Origin: Ostrinia nubilalis | Lineage: Eukaryota > Arthropoda > Insecta > Lepidoptera > Crambidae | DNA length: 64,000 bases | NCBI RefSeq assembly: GCF_963855985.1 | Contig: NC_087118.1 | Location: 4,836,001 to 4,900,000, forward strand | Reading direction: 5' to 3' | Shown here: piece by piece, positions 1 to 11,488 of the stretch | Numbering within the stretch: the stretch's first letter is position 1 | Layout: each line of letters opens with the position of its first letter | Made by a program: the position numbers and the translations under genes | Notes under the pieces: generated by a model | Told to the model about the DNA's origin: nothing | The model's database searches: none | The model's input: only the letters and a program-made list of their open reading frames with translations

Positions 1-1320
1 TTACTCGATATTTGGATTTAGGATACCACTAGCGACATCTATTGGCGTGATTTAGAATTAATTTGCAATAGATGGCGCTTTTTGCTCAGTCAATTCAAAT
101 ATATTTTATTGAAACATTTCCTAATGTTTTTATTTTGATTGTTCTATTTTTTAATAGAATATTTTCAGTGTTCAGGAGATTGTTTTCATCATGGTTTTTA
201 TTAGTATTTACTTTTTACCTAAGCGGCGAAACGAAACGTCTTGCGATGTCGATGACTCGCAGGCTGTCAGTTGAGCTGTCAAATCACTTTGGAATTTTGG
301 TCGATCTTGCGCAACCGCAATTTTATTATTTTCGGGGATGTAATCCCCTGTGTTTCAAATCGTGGAATGCAGAATGCATCCACGATAATTTCTTAATGTA
401 TTTTTAAAATAAACACACATGAGGTAAGTTCCCGTCGGAGAATTTATTTATTTTTTCGTGGTTGATAATTTTCGTATTCCGGTGCGTGTTGTTTCATGTG
501 ATCGTTTCTTTCAGAAATTCCCTAAATCCTGTTCGGATGAGGGTATTGGGATGCTGAAAACTGCGAGTGAAGTTTAAATTAGCGAGCAGTTTTCGTGAGT
601 ATTTGTTTCCCATTGCGGTTTTTTTCATAACCTAATGCCACGTTCCACTTGTGATTCTGACACTCGTATTTTTCGTTTCAGATGCGGGATTTTCAAATTT
701 CATATATTTCAAATTTCAAATTTTACGATTTTACATTTCATATTTTAGATATTTCAATATTTCATATTGATTTCTATAATTATTACTCCTTTCTGAACTG
801 CTGATCTCTTCGCATTTCCTCCTTGTCATCAAACCTCTGTCTCTGCAAGAGTTTGAACGCTTACCTGTCAAAGAGATGCAAGAGCTTCACCTGGCACTGC
901 GCGCTTGAGGCCGTGGAGGACGCTGCTTGTAACCTAAAAGTGTGCGAGACCCGTTGGACCCCGGAAGAAGAGAGGAACGTTCAGGGTAACGGCTTATAAC
1001 CGCATGGCTTCCAAGGTACCCACTTTTCCATCCTTCAAGTAGGAGTCTTTCCGACCTGACATCGCGCAGTTATCTTAACTAGTAGAGTCTTTTAATATTT
1101 AGGCTGAGTTTTAAGAAATTTGTAGTGGCAATAATATTCACCAAACCGAACCTAATTAACGACCCTGAATCCCTTGAGATTGGCACTATTACAGTAGTTA
1201 TTATAATATCGTAATTGTTAACTATATAGGAGCATACGAGATAAAAATAAATTGTGTCAATTGAGAGGGAGCTGTTTTATTTACATTTTCTAATTTCACA
1301 CAAGGAACGGTAACTTATAT
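1..1320. other. Unassigned AT-rich region with splice-like signals
   Basis: I do not recognise a gene or repeat family here. The plus strand shows two GT-AG pairs of good local quality: donor GAG|GTAAGT near 422 with acceptor TTTCTTTCAG ending near 514, and donor TTTTC|GTGAGT near 596 with acceptor TTTTCGTTTCAG ending near 681. A short open stretch at about 830-1000 carries no recognisable domain. It could be a non-coding 5' exon set of a host gene, an LTR-type leader, or the 5' UTR of the LINE that follows. No promoter or poly(A) logic could be fixed. Confidence 0.3.
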
Positions 1321-1354
1321 AAATTTCTGCAAGCCGGACAACCTCTTTTTCCAC

Positions 1355-1777
1355 GTGCAGACAATTCACCATCTTCTCTGTCTGCACCGGTGGCGGTTCA
1401 ATTCCAGTCACCAAGCCGCCAGGAAAAAATCCTTTCTTGCAGTATCAATTGGCCACGCGACAAGCTGTGATCCCTCTGACGTTCGCTCAGTCCTCAACAA
1501 AAACTCCTCGGACAAGGCTCTAAAAATACTGACCCAAAATATTCGTAGTATATCAGCCAACATAAATAGCTTTACCACTTTGTTGACTGCCTTAGACACG
1601 GAAATGGATTTTATTATCCTTACTGAATGTTGGCTTCAGGGTGATCCAGCTATTCCAACTCTTGACGGTTTCTCTTCATATTCCTCATCCAATCCTTCGA
1701 ACCAAAACGATGGTGTTGTTATTTTCTATAATAGCTCCATCTCTAGGGTTTCTTTATCTGAACCAAACGTGGTAGAT
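1355..1777 (+). pseudogene. LINE 1 ORF2, N-terminal part of the EEP endonuclease
   Basis: First part of the LINE endonuclease, which nicks target DNA to prime reverse transcription. The visible EEP signature is TQNIRSI (metal-site Asn) followed by FIILTECWL (catalytic Glu) and a GVVIFY strand. Reading is open from about 1355. It then runs into a foldback element at 1778, which adds about 22 irrelevant codons before a stop. The same phase resumes at 3380 after one copy of the AGAT duplication, so the interruption is a simple insertion, not decay of the frame. Confidence 0.8.
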
Positions 1778-3375
1778 GGGGCATTTCACGCGAAGCGGAC
1801 AGCGAAAATCAAGTCAGGTTTTGGATTTTGTTCATATTTGGATTAAATGTACTGCTATATGACCTGAATGGATGTGCATCATTATAATTTTTTTATGAAG
1901 CTTAGTTTATTTTTTATGAGCGTTCAAAAAATTGCTAAAATTTTAGGAACAGATTTTTCAGAAGCTATTACTGCTATTATTACATTTGATTAAAAATAAA
2001 CTAACTATTGGACTTTTGAGAATAAATAACTGTGTTTCTTACTATTTACTACAAATTTGAAATTTCTTTTTTGTTCACATAGAAAACCGGAAGTAAAGTT
2101 TTAAAATCAAATTTTACAAAACTTCGGTATTTTTAAAAATTTTAATTTTTATTTTAAATTATACCTAGTAGTCTATAAATAACGTGTGTAAAGTTGTAGA
2201 ATGGAGTCTGTATTGGTTTTTGATTTAGACGCAGTACAGTGCGAGCGCGCCGCAGTGAGCGTCATACTGGCTATCGACATTTGGCTACTGTATAAAAATT
2301 ATTTGTTCGAAAATAACTGAAACGTTAATATTGTTGCATGCATACTCTTAAACAATTATAATTTTGACTCGGCGAACTTCGTACCGTCTAACAGACAATG
2401 ATTGTTGGCATTGAGATGGTGCGTATTACGTCGCGGACTACCCACATCTTATTGAATAATACACTAAAAACATTATTCTTCTTTTTTAGGTAGTTGGTTA
2501 GCTACCTCCATATCAAATTTCATCAAAATCTGTCCAGCCGTTCTTGACTTATAAATCGTGTAACTAACACGACTTTGTTTTATGTCTAAAACAAAGAACG
2601 GCTGAACAGATTTTAATGAAATTTGGCATGGAGATAGCTGGCACCCTCGACTAACATATCCCGACTACCCAAAAAGAAGGGTAATGTTTTAAGAGTATTA
2701 TCCAATAAGTTGTGGGTGGTCTGCGACGTAATACCATCTCAATGCCAACAATCATTGTCTGTTAGACGGTACGAAGTTCGCCGAGTCAAAATTATAATTG
2801 TTTAAGAGTATGCATGCAACAATATTAACGTTTCAGTTATTTTCGAACAAATAATTTTTATACAGTAGCCAAATGTCGATAGCCAGTATGACGCTCACTG
2901 CGGCGCGCTCGCACTGTACTGTGTCTAAATCAAAAACCAATACAGACTCCATTCTACAACTTTACACACGTTATTTATAGACTACTAGGTATAATTTAAA
3001 ATAAAAATTAAAAATTTTAAAAATACCGAAGTTTTGTAAAATTTGATTTTAAAACTTTACTTCCGGTTTTCTATGTGAACAAAAAAGAAATATCAAATTT
3101 GTAGTAAATAGTAAGAAACACAGTTATTTATTCTCAAAAGTCCAATAGTTAGTTTATTTTTAATCAAATGTAATAATAGCAGTAATAGCTTCTGAAAAAT
3201 CTGTTCCTAAAATTTTACCAGTTTTTTGAGCGCTCATAAAAAATAAACTAAGCTTCATAAAAAAATTATAATGATGCACATCCATTCAGGTCATATAGCA
3301 GTACATTTAATCCAAATATGAACAAAATCCAATACCTGACTTGATTTTCGCTGTCCGCTTCGCGTGAAATGCCCC
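1778..3375. mobile_element. Palindromic foldback element, about 1.6 kb, AGAT target duplication
   Basis: The two halves are inverted copies of each other. The element begins GGGGCATTTCACGCGAAG and ends with the reverse complement. Internal landmarks recur in mirror order, such as the block around 2393-2460 against 2705-2770, and the arms meet near 2550-2590. Arms are therefore about 770-800 bp with a short spacer. AGAT occurs on both sides (1774-1777 and 3376-3379). No transposase is encoded, so it is non-autonomous. Minor mismatches between arms show it is not a recent perfect fold. Confidence 0.85.
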
Positions 3376-3379
3376 AGAT

Positions 3380-5962
3380 GCGAGCTGTGTGCTCATAGAA
3401 ATAAAAGATGAAACAGCTCTTCTCGCTATATACCGTCCATGTGCTTTTCGCAGTGCCCAAAATTTTATAAACTCCTTAGACTTGACCTTAACCGGTCTTA
3501 AAAAATTCAAAAATATTATTATCATGGGGGACCTAAACATCAATATCTCGTCATTACACCCTGATCAAGACACAGAAAACTATTTAAATATGCTCGCCTA
3601 TCATGGCTTACTGCCAGCTCACACCTTGCCTACCCGTAATCTTGCCTGTCTCGACCACACTATTATTAAAACTAAACTGACGGTTCACTCCATTATAATC
3701 CAGTCCTCGGTCACAGATCATGAAGCAGTTCTTCTTGCTATTGACATAAAAAAGTCTATTGCAGCCCCGCCTGTGTCCCGTAAAAAAATCAATTATTCCC
3801 AGCTTCAAGAAACGGTTACCAACACAGATTTCTCTTTTATCCTGGAAATGACTGACCCTAACCTTGCGACGAATATTTTTATCCAAAAACTCCAACTCGC
3901 CATTGATATGCACACACAGTCCCATGTCTTGCCTCGACGACGTAGAATTCTCAAGCCGTGGATAACTCCTGGGTTACTAAGGTGTATTCGAAACAGGGAC
4001 GGAATGCATAAAAAACTGAAAAAAGATCCAAATAACGACATATTAAAGAAAACCTATCAGAGATACCGAAATTTTTGTAACTCGCTACTTAGAAAGGTAA
4101 AAATTGCATATGACAGTGAACTAATTAAGAAGGCTGGAACTAATAGCAAGAAGCTATGGAGTGCCATTCGATATGCGACCAACCTTAACAAATCACGTTC
4201 AAGCTCCAGCGACTTACTTTCTTGTAGGCCCACCTCAATAGAAGCTGTTAATCATGTAAACACTTTTTTTGCTGGTGTTGGTAAGTCACTCGCCGAGGAG
4301 ATACTATCGCAATCGGCATCATCGAACGGGCCCCATATAAAATCAGTCTCACATATCCACTCTACGCAACAGTCCTTTGTTCTACTGAACACTACGACAA
4401 CTGAAGTAGACTCCCTTATTTCATCCCTCAAAGGAGACTGTGCCATTGGATGGGACAATATCTCTTCTATGTTACTAAAAAGTTGCAAGAACCACTTAGT
4501 TCCATATATAACCCATATTTGTAATCTTGCCCTATCGACAGGCTGTTTCCCTGATGCCTTCAAAAAGGCCCTTGTCCACCCTATTTATAAATCTGGTGAG
4601 CGAAACCTTGCCAGTAATTACCGTCCCATATCTGTACTGCCTGCCCTGTCCAAGATTCTGGAAAGACTCATAAACAACCAATTGATCAAGTACCTCGAAC
4701 AAAAGAACCTCTTGTCCCAAGGACAATTTGGCTTTAGATCAAAGAGGTCTACGGCTGATGCGGTGCATGAACTCACTGATCATGTCTCCAGGAGTCTGGA
4801 CAAGGGCAGTAAATGTGTCTCAATCTTTCTGGACCTAGCCAAGGCCTTTGACACGGTTTCGATCCCCATCCTGCTGAAAAAACTGGAAGCGGTTGGTGTT
4901 CGAGGTGTCCCACTTGCCTTGTTCCAGAGTTACTTCTCACATCGCAGTCAGACTGTCACAATCGACGGAAATACTAGTTCTCACCTTCCTATGGAGTATG
5001 GGGTTCCTCAGGGAAGCATTCTTGGCCCTACGCTCTTCCTTGTATATATAAATGACCTCTGCTCTCTTAACATCCCGAACTGCAGGGTTATCTCGTTTGC
5101 TGATGACACAGCCCTTGTTTTCACTGCTGACACCTGGGATGAAACCTTCCAGTGCGCTCAACTTGGGTTCGATATGGTTTCTCATTGGCTCCGAGCTAAT
5201 CTTCTCACTTTAAATGTTAAGAAAACCCAATATCTTTCCTTCTCAATTAAAAATATTTCCCCAAATGTTATTGATAACTTTCGTATAGTTGCACACTCTC
5301 ACTCTGATCCAGCCACATTTCCATGCAATTGTCCTACCCTTAGTTCTTCCGAATCTATTAAATACCTAGGAGTGATTGTAGACAACAGACTTACATTTCA
5401 GGCCCACATTAGCCAGACCGCTGGTAGGCTACGCAAACTGATGTATGTTTTTCGAAATCTACGCCACGTTGCAGACCCTAGCCTGGTCAGGACCGTTTAT
5501 CTGGCTCTCTGTCAATCGCTCCTACTATATTGTTTAACTTCTTGGGGAGGTGCCTGTAAATCTGCTTTGATTAAGTTGGAGAGAGCCCAAAGGGCAGTCC
5601 TCAAGGTCTGCACTTTCAAACCTTTGCAATTTCCAACTTACGACCTGTACCAATACTGTGAAGTACTCACAGTACGCCAGCTTTTTATCCTCATAACTGT
5701 GTTAAAACAACATCAAATCTCTGGATACGATCCCTGCGTCCAGACATCACGACGTAATCATCTAATAATTCGCTCATCCTCCTTCAAGACTGTTTTCTCA
5801 CAACGTTTTTTCGGTTTCTTGGGTCCATTTCTGTATAATAAGATTCATCGTAACTTGGATATATACTCTTTAACAAAATTTGAACTGAAATCTAAACTAA
5901 CAAAATATTTGCAATCATTAAATTATATAGAAACAGAAAATATTATTCTCCCACTTAGATAG
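3380..5962 (+). pseudogene. LINE 1 ORF2, rest of EEP plus reverse transcriptase
   Basis: Continuation of the LINE 1 ORF2 after the foldback, about 860 codons. The first 90 residues hold the rest of the EEP domain: IYRP, the MGDLNI metal-binding Asp/Asn, the TRN...LDHTI block and the SVTDHEAV catalytic His. The reverse transcriptase follows with NYRPISVLPALSKILER, LDLAKAFDTV, GVPQGSILGP and the FADD catalytic box at 5096-5107. The C-terminal thumb has the LLYCLTSWGG...LERAQRAVLKV region usual for CR1/Jockey-type enzymes. The frame is open to TAG at 5960-5962. The start is the junction codon at 3380, not a real initiation site. Only the foldback insertion visibly disables this ORF2. Confidence 0.88.
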
Positions 5963-5994
5963 ACAAGAAAAATTCACTAACACTACAACACATA

Positions 5995-6041
5995 AAACAC
6001 ACACACACACACACCACACACACATACACACACACACACAC
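5995..6041. repeat. (CA)n microsatellite in LINE 1 3' UTR
   Basis: About 45 bp of CA repeats with occasional CCA and CATA interruptions, directly downstream of the LINE 1 stop codon. Confidence 0.95.
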
Positions 6042-6302
6042 TCGCACAAGCGCGATCTCAAACATTTCTTAGAGTGCTATATTTTGTAATTCGTAAGTTT
6101 TTATCTCCAATTTTGTAGACTTTTTGCGTGTTTCTAACATTGTATGTACAAACGGATCCTCCGAGAGATGAGAGTACTGGTCTCTGTAACACAGGCTCCT
6201 CGCCTAGCTCAGACACCAGTCTCTCACAATCTATTATATACATGATGTACTATTTTTATTGTAATACTTTTATGTCAGTTAGATTGTAGAGAAAAATAAA
6301 GA

Positions 6303-6336
<34 letters not shown>
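6303..6336 (+). repeat. (ATT)n tail of LINE 1
   Basis: Uninterrupted ATT repeat following an AATAAAG sequence. It marks the 3' terminus of LINE 1, as CR1/Jockey-type elements often end in a short microsatellite rather than poly(A). Confidence 0.9.
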
Positions 6337-6488
6337 GTCGATATTTTCAACAAATATTCGACACTCGCAAAGGAATCAAAACCTACAGGATACTTCCCGT
6401 AAACTCAGAATCTTGAAATTTGGCATGAAGCATTGTCATATAATGCAAATATAGGAAAAATTGCGAAAATCACATTTTTTTAGTTATA

Positions 6489-7632
6489 CAGGGTGACTTT
6501 TGTATCAGTATCCAAATTTTTTCCTGACATTAGGTATCGTTTATAGATGACATTTTTAATAAAAAATAGGTAGGTCAAATTTTAACATCAACTATTTTTT
6601 TCCTAACCAATTAATCACGTAGTGTGGTTACCGCGCTTAGCGCGTAAACATTTTGCGGGAGAGCTGGTCGAGCGGAGAGCTGGCAACGTGTGGCAACGCT
6701 CGACCGGCCGGCCTGGCCGCGCGGCGCTTCAATCAGTCGCCCGCGCAACCCATTACGAGACGCGCGCATCTCTGCGCGCGCCGATCGTTCCGTCGTGCGG
6801 TCAACGTAACGATGTATTCGCAGCGCGAGTGTTATGAAATGATTCGGTGCTACATTTTAAGTGGAGAGAGTTTGAACCGGGCCCAGAGGAATACCTCGAC
6901 TTCGTAACCAAGGACTAAACCCAACAGTGCCAAACCGGTGAACGATTTTAGCGGCAAACTGAAGCGAGATCCGCGAGCAAGTAGGTAAGTACCTACACGA
7001 GACGCGAAGTGCGAAATGACACTGTAGTTTTAAATAAACTCAAAGACAATGTACAAAAGCGTGCAAGTCTGTCTGGAGAAAAATGGTATGCACTTTGGGC
7101 AATTATTAAAATAACTACTCATAATTTGTTAGTTTGTTGTTAGGTTAGGTAGGTTTGGTAAGCAATCTCAATTATTGCACATGAAAATAACGATAAATAC
7201 CCCCGAATAGGTACACAAGAAAAGTAGTGTTACCGCTCTCGGTGATTTTATTTTCTTTTTGATAGCGTAATTATTGTCGTAGGTATTTAATTTTTCTACC
7301 ATAAATTAGTAAGTCTGTTTAATTAAAACTAATTACCACTTTGAAATCTTTTGCATTTTGACGGTCCTAAGCCCGTGAAAGTATGAAGGGAAAATCGACA
7401 ACTTATAAATCGTATCGCAATGAATGAAATGCGGCGCGGGCAGGCGCGTACGTGTGTGCGTGCGTAAGCGAGTGAGCCGTGACCACGGTGTAAGTGTTTT
7501 TTCAGACTGTTTCTGGGTGCTTTATTTTGACATTTTTGTACTGGACGATACAAAAATAAAAAATACGTGTTTTGTCTTTCGCTTCATAGATTATTATATT
7601 AAAATTTGGATACTGATACAAAAGTCACCCTG
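6489..7632 (+). mobile_element. TA-flanked TIR transposon, internally deleted (Tc1/mariner-like)
   Basis: Terminal inverted repeats of about 32 bp start CAGGGTGACTTTTGTATCAG and end with the exact complement, flanked by TA (6487-6488 and 7633-7634). TA duplication and the TIR arrangement fit the Tc1/mariner-IS630 group. The interior has a GC-rich stretch (6615-6810) leading into a short ORF that resembles the N-terminus of an insect transposase. The catalytic DDE domain is absent. The element is about 1.1 kb and looks like an internal-deletion derivative. Confidence 0.75.
6812..6907 (+). pseudogene. Transposase N-terminal fragment (DUF4817-like helix-turn-helix)
   Basis: A 31-codon ORF starting at the ATG at 6812. 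It reads MYSQRECYEMIRCYILSGES and then a few residues before a stop. The pattern (MYS, an E-M-I helix, then a G-E-S turn and a second helix) resembles the DUF4817 domain found at the N-terminus of many insect Tc1/mariner-type transposases. That identification is from memory of the family. The rest of the protein is deleted. It lies inside intact TIRs, which supports the link. Confidence 0.5.
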
Positions 7633-8775
7633 TATAATATAATAAAAATATTATAATAAAATGAAACTTACTACCTTATTTCTCACGAACGAATAAAGGT
7701 ATCAAATTGAAATTTATACCAAATACCTAGGTCTATTGTCCCTTTAAGCATTGAAAAAATCAAACTTCTAAGTTAACGCGATCTAAAGATACAGCAGTTT
7801 ATACCGACACCTTAGACGAATTTCCGTCACACGCTAGGGAATCAAAACCTACAAGGTAGGTACTTCCCGTGAACTCAGAATCTTGAAATTCGGCACGAAG
7901 CAACGTTATATAGTACAGATGAAGGAAAAATTGCGAAAATGATAAATTTGAAGTTACATAAAATATTAAAATATTATTTTTGCTTACATGACATATATTT
8001 TTTTTTAATAATTATAAACTTACTACCTACCCTTTTTCACATGAACGCGTAGAGATATTAAAGTTGAAATTCATATCAAACACTTCTTAAATCTAATTGC
8101 CTCTAAACTGTAAAAAATTCTAAATCAACGCAAAAATTCAAAACGCTGAGGTAGGTACCTACCTATAATCATACCGCATATTTTGAAATTCGCACCTACT
8201 CGCAACGGAATCAAAACTTAAAGACTACTTCCCGCTGACATTAAATCTTGAATTTTGGTATGAAACAATAGCTTAAGGTAACCTAACAGAAAAACCCGAA
8301 ACCTTTTAAAATTTTTAGACACAGTAACTAGTTAAACCAAAACAAAGACCAACACAATCGTCATTCAATCTAAATATTTTGGTGAATGTAATTCTGTATA
8401 ATAACCTAAATGCGTCCTAACTGCTGTGTTATACTTGGTACTTATAAATATATTCAAAGACATTAATTGTAATTTCCTATTGTTGTCGATGATTTATCAG
8501 ACAGCTTGCTTCCTACTGGCGAAGCGGGACGGGGGGAGTAACGAACGAACGCGCAAGCACTAGCCGCCCGCGGGCGCGAAGGCAGGCGGTTGGTCAAGGG
8601 AAGGGGTATCGCGGCACAGCGAGCGGCAGCCGTGCGCCATACGCACGAACGCCTAGATGCTGTTCGCACGTGTACCGAAATTAGTAAAATTTGCGAAAAT
8701 TTCTCGTTTATTTTGTTTACTTCTACTTTGTTTATTAATTGCAAAATTTTGCAAAGATACAATTATGGCTACAAT

Positions 8776-9647
8776 GAGGATCATTTCGATTTTTAGCTGT
8801 GAATGCAGATTTATAGGGCTAAGAAATCCTTAATACACAGCCCAAAAATTTTTGTTCTACGACATAAATTGACGAAGTTATGGCCAAATTACTAAAAAAG
8901 TTCACTGACCGCCCGGCGCGGGGACGATGACGTCACTATATCCGATCCGAACGCTGCCGGCGTACTGCGTGGATAGAATATATTTTTTTCTAGCCAAACT
9001 ATCAGTTTTAGAGAAAAACTTGTAATGACATTTATTCATCAGAATAAAGTAAGCTATCGATAGGTAATTTTAAAAAATAGAAATTGTGAAAAATAACGCA
9101 AAAAATCCATACGCTCATACGATTAAATGGAACGCAGAGATGCGATTGGGGTCTCCGCGGTGGTATATTTGGCGATTTATTCAAATAAAGTGTTCATAAG
9201 TGTTGTTAGAGTCCTTCTTCCAAGTAAAATATAAAAATGTGTAAGTATTAATTTATTTACTTCTAACAATAAGGTATAGCTGAGGCAGATACACTCTGCC
9301 TAGGCTACAAGACATTGCTATGAAGATCATTTTGATGTACAGTCGCCAGCACATCAACCTACCACACTTTGACCTTGAGCGCGTAGAAAGATGAACAGAC
9401 AGAATCGCACGAAAGAGACAAATAGCGTTGCGCAGTTTCTACTTCACATGTTTCGTGCTGCAGTGCAGCCCGCAACGCGAATTAAACCTTATTCTGCTAC
9501 AGTTCGAGACTAAATTAGAAATTCTAGAATTAAAAAAACTATCTTAAAGAGTTACGGTTCAAAATAGCGTGCCAAAGTTATTATGCTGCCACTAAACCGT
9601 ATGTTGAGTTTAATTTCAAATGTTATTATTACCTACCGGTACGCGCG
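8776..9647. other. 5' flank of the errantivirus; no gene seen
   Basis: Non-coding sequence between C1 and the 5' LTR. It includes a moderately GC-rich stretch (8905-8965) and AT-rich DNA. Nothing is recognisable as a gene, and it may include older unclassified repeats. It ends in CGCGCG at 9642-9647, the target site of the errantivirus, and continues beyond that element at 39175. Confidence 0.5.
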
Positions 9648-9868
9648 TGTTATGCGAGCTCTATGTACCTCGGTTCTACGAAATGATCAGACGATGTCGT
9701 CTAGACGCTGAGCTTGCATTTGTTGGCGATAAGCAGCCCTGCGCCTGAGCATCGAGCCCGGTTTTACAGCAGTCGAAGACTAGATTCAATAAGGTTAGTT
9801 AGTTAAGTCAAATTGTAATTAAAAATAAAATGTATTTTTTCGCGAAAGCTCTCGGCTAGAGCTTAACT
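9648..9868 (+). repeat. Errantivirus 5' LTR
   Basis: 221 bp, starting TGTTATGCGAGC and ending GAGCTTAACT. It is near-identical to 38947-39168, with a handful of single-base differences, so the insertion is fairly young. A poly(A) signal AATAAA sits at 9824-9829. CGCGCG precedes it. Confidence 0.93.
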
Positions 9869-9885
9869 GGCGCAGTCGGTAGGAC
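9868..9885 (+). promoter_or_regulatory. Primer binding site (tRNA-Ser type)
   Basis: TGGCGCAGTCGGTAGGAC immediately follows the LTR, its first T being shared with the LTR end. The TGG complements the CCA of a tRNA and the rest matches the 3' acceptor/T-arm end of a eukaryotic tRNA-Ser, the primer used by 17.6/297-type errantiviruses. The tRNA match is from recall. Confidence 0.75.
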
Positions 9886-10268
9886 GTGCTGAACTGGACA
9901 ACTAAAAATCGTGTTCAGTGTCCGTTTCAACGGTTTACAGTGCGAACTATTTTCCCGAAAAGTGACTGTACGTTTTGTGGAAGCTGCGACGCCTTGGGGG
10001 TTCACTTCACTCTCATAAGGACTAATTATGGCGAAAGTGTTTGTGTTTGTGATTATACTGTGAGTACGCTTGGTTATTTTTACACAAGTTCATAACTCTC
10101 CTTTCCCGAATTCCAAGAATACTGTAATATTGTAAAAAATAATTAATTAAAAATATAGAGTTCACTTTGATTAATAAATAAATAGATAAACATACATAGG
10201 ATTATCGAAATCCATAATTGTGTTTATTATTATATTTTATCAATTGATTTTTGTGTGTTTTAGCAATT

Positions 10269-11488
10269 ATGGCACAGTTACAACTTTTTGATTTAGCACT
10301 TAAAATAGTGCCTGAATATAGTGGAGATGCAAACTCATTGTACAGATTTTTAAATACAGTAGATAACATTTATTTACAATATTTTGATGCCGCAAACAAT
10401 GATAATTTTCAAAATGTTATTATTATTAATGGAATTATCGGAAAATTTAAAGGAAAAGCTCTCGAAATAATTGACGTTAATGCCGCAAATACATGGCCTG
10501 CAATTAAAGCAGTGCTTATTCAAAATTTTTCGGATCAAAGAGACGAAAATTCCTTAAATCGTGACCTTGTAAATTTACATCAGGGTAACGAGAGCCCCCA
10601 GCAATTTTACGATAAATGTGTAAATTTATTGACAACTTTGATCAATTACATAAATATTCACAATGACGATCCAAACGTCATTGCATGTAAACGAGATTTT
10701 TTCACGGCCCAGGCTTTAAAGACTTTTTAGCTGGTTTGCGAGAGCCCTTAGTCTCTACGATTCGGGCTATGCGCCCCGAATCTTTACCTAAAGCGTTACA
10801 ATTTATAAAAGAGGAAAATAACATCATGTATTTACAGAAACGTTTTCAGCCCCAAAATAATAACAACGTCAATAATAATAATAGACCGCAAAATCAACAA
10901 ACAAACCAAAATTTCAGACCGAATAATTTTCAAAAATTGCCACCTAATTGGTATCAACAAAAACCAAATAATATGAATTTTAACCAAAACCGTTTACCTT
11001 GGAATAATTATCCAAACCAACAGAATTTCAGACAAAATTTTAATCAGTACAGACCAAACCAAAATCAGCAAAACAGACAAAACTATTTTTATCAAGACCC
11101 GAGACGCACTCCTAGGCCGAAACCAACCCCTATGAGTGGAATTTCGTACCCGAATGCACAAAATAACAACAATAACACACCGAGATTTATTCCAAATCCG
11201 AATTATAGACCGCAGCAACTAAATCCACAAAATCCAAATTATTTCAAAAATGTTGGCCACTACCCCGATTTCGTTTTTGAGGAATTAAATCACAACGAAA
11301 CAAATGATGATTTTGCTGAACAAAATTATTATTATTCCGAATGTGACCAAAATAATTTCGAGCCAGAATTTATTCCCGCTCCATGTGATGACATGAACTA
11401 TTGCGAGGCTGCCTCCGGTTCTCAAACTTCAAATGTTCCTGAGGAACAAAATTTTTGCGAAGTCCCAGACCACAACAACGAAACGTGA
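10269..11488 (+). pseudogene. gag: Errantivirus gag, frameshifted
   Basis: Structural capsid precursor of the errantivirus. The likely start is ATG at 10269. The first part (to about 10724) is a typical capsid-type helical domain; the second part (10736-11488) is in another frame. The break is in the T run at 10724-10730, where one base is missing, giving an early TAG. The C-terminal third is extremely Asn/Gln rich with scattered Arg and Pro (about 10840-11230), followed by an acidic tail. No CCHC zinc knuckle is visible. Errantivirus Gags often lack zinc knuckles, so the N/Q-rich tract may replace the usual nucleocapsid. It overlaps the pol frame by about 30 bp. Confidence 0.85.

Larger units (their letters stand above)
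1321..6337 (+). mobile_element. CR1/Jockey-like non-LTR retrotransposon (LINE 1), interrupted by a foldback
   Basis: A plus-strand LINE whose second ORF encodes an endonuclease/exonuclease/phosphatase (EEP) domain followed by reverse transcriptase. The element ends in an AATAAA-containing 3' UTR and an (ATT)n tail at 6303-6336, typical of CR1/Jockey-type LINEs. The 5' boundary near 1320 is a guess, because no target duplication was found and no ORF1 is recognisable upstream. A 1598-bp foldback (1778-3375) splits the endonuclease. The 3' flank is Helentron-like repeat C1, whose own 5' part is missing here, so a deletion accompanied or followed the insertion. Confidence 0.8.
6338..8775 (+). mobile_element. 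Helentron-like repeat C, copy 1 (truncated at both ends)
   Basis: Nearly identical to 47296-50750 in copy C2, apart from different insertions in each. C1 lacks the 5' hairpin region present in C2, being cut by LINE 1. It stops at 8775, a few codons after the ATG that starts the OTU ORF in C2, so C1 carries no OTU domain. It contains a TIR element (6489-7632) in a TA dinucleotide. The 7635-8460 part is non-coding and AT-rich. A GC-rich stretch at 8510-8660 matches 50500-50640. Family assignment is discussed under C2. Confidence 0.7.

Noticed and set aside
6615..6810. GC-rich ORFs and CpG-island-like stretch as a possible host promoter
   Set aside because: It lies within transposon TIRs just upstream of a transposase stub. 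The similar GC-rich stretches near 8550 and 50550 belong to both C copies.
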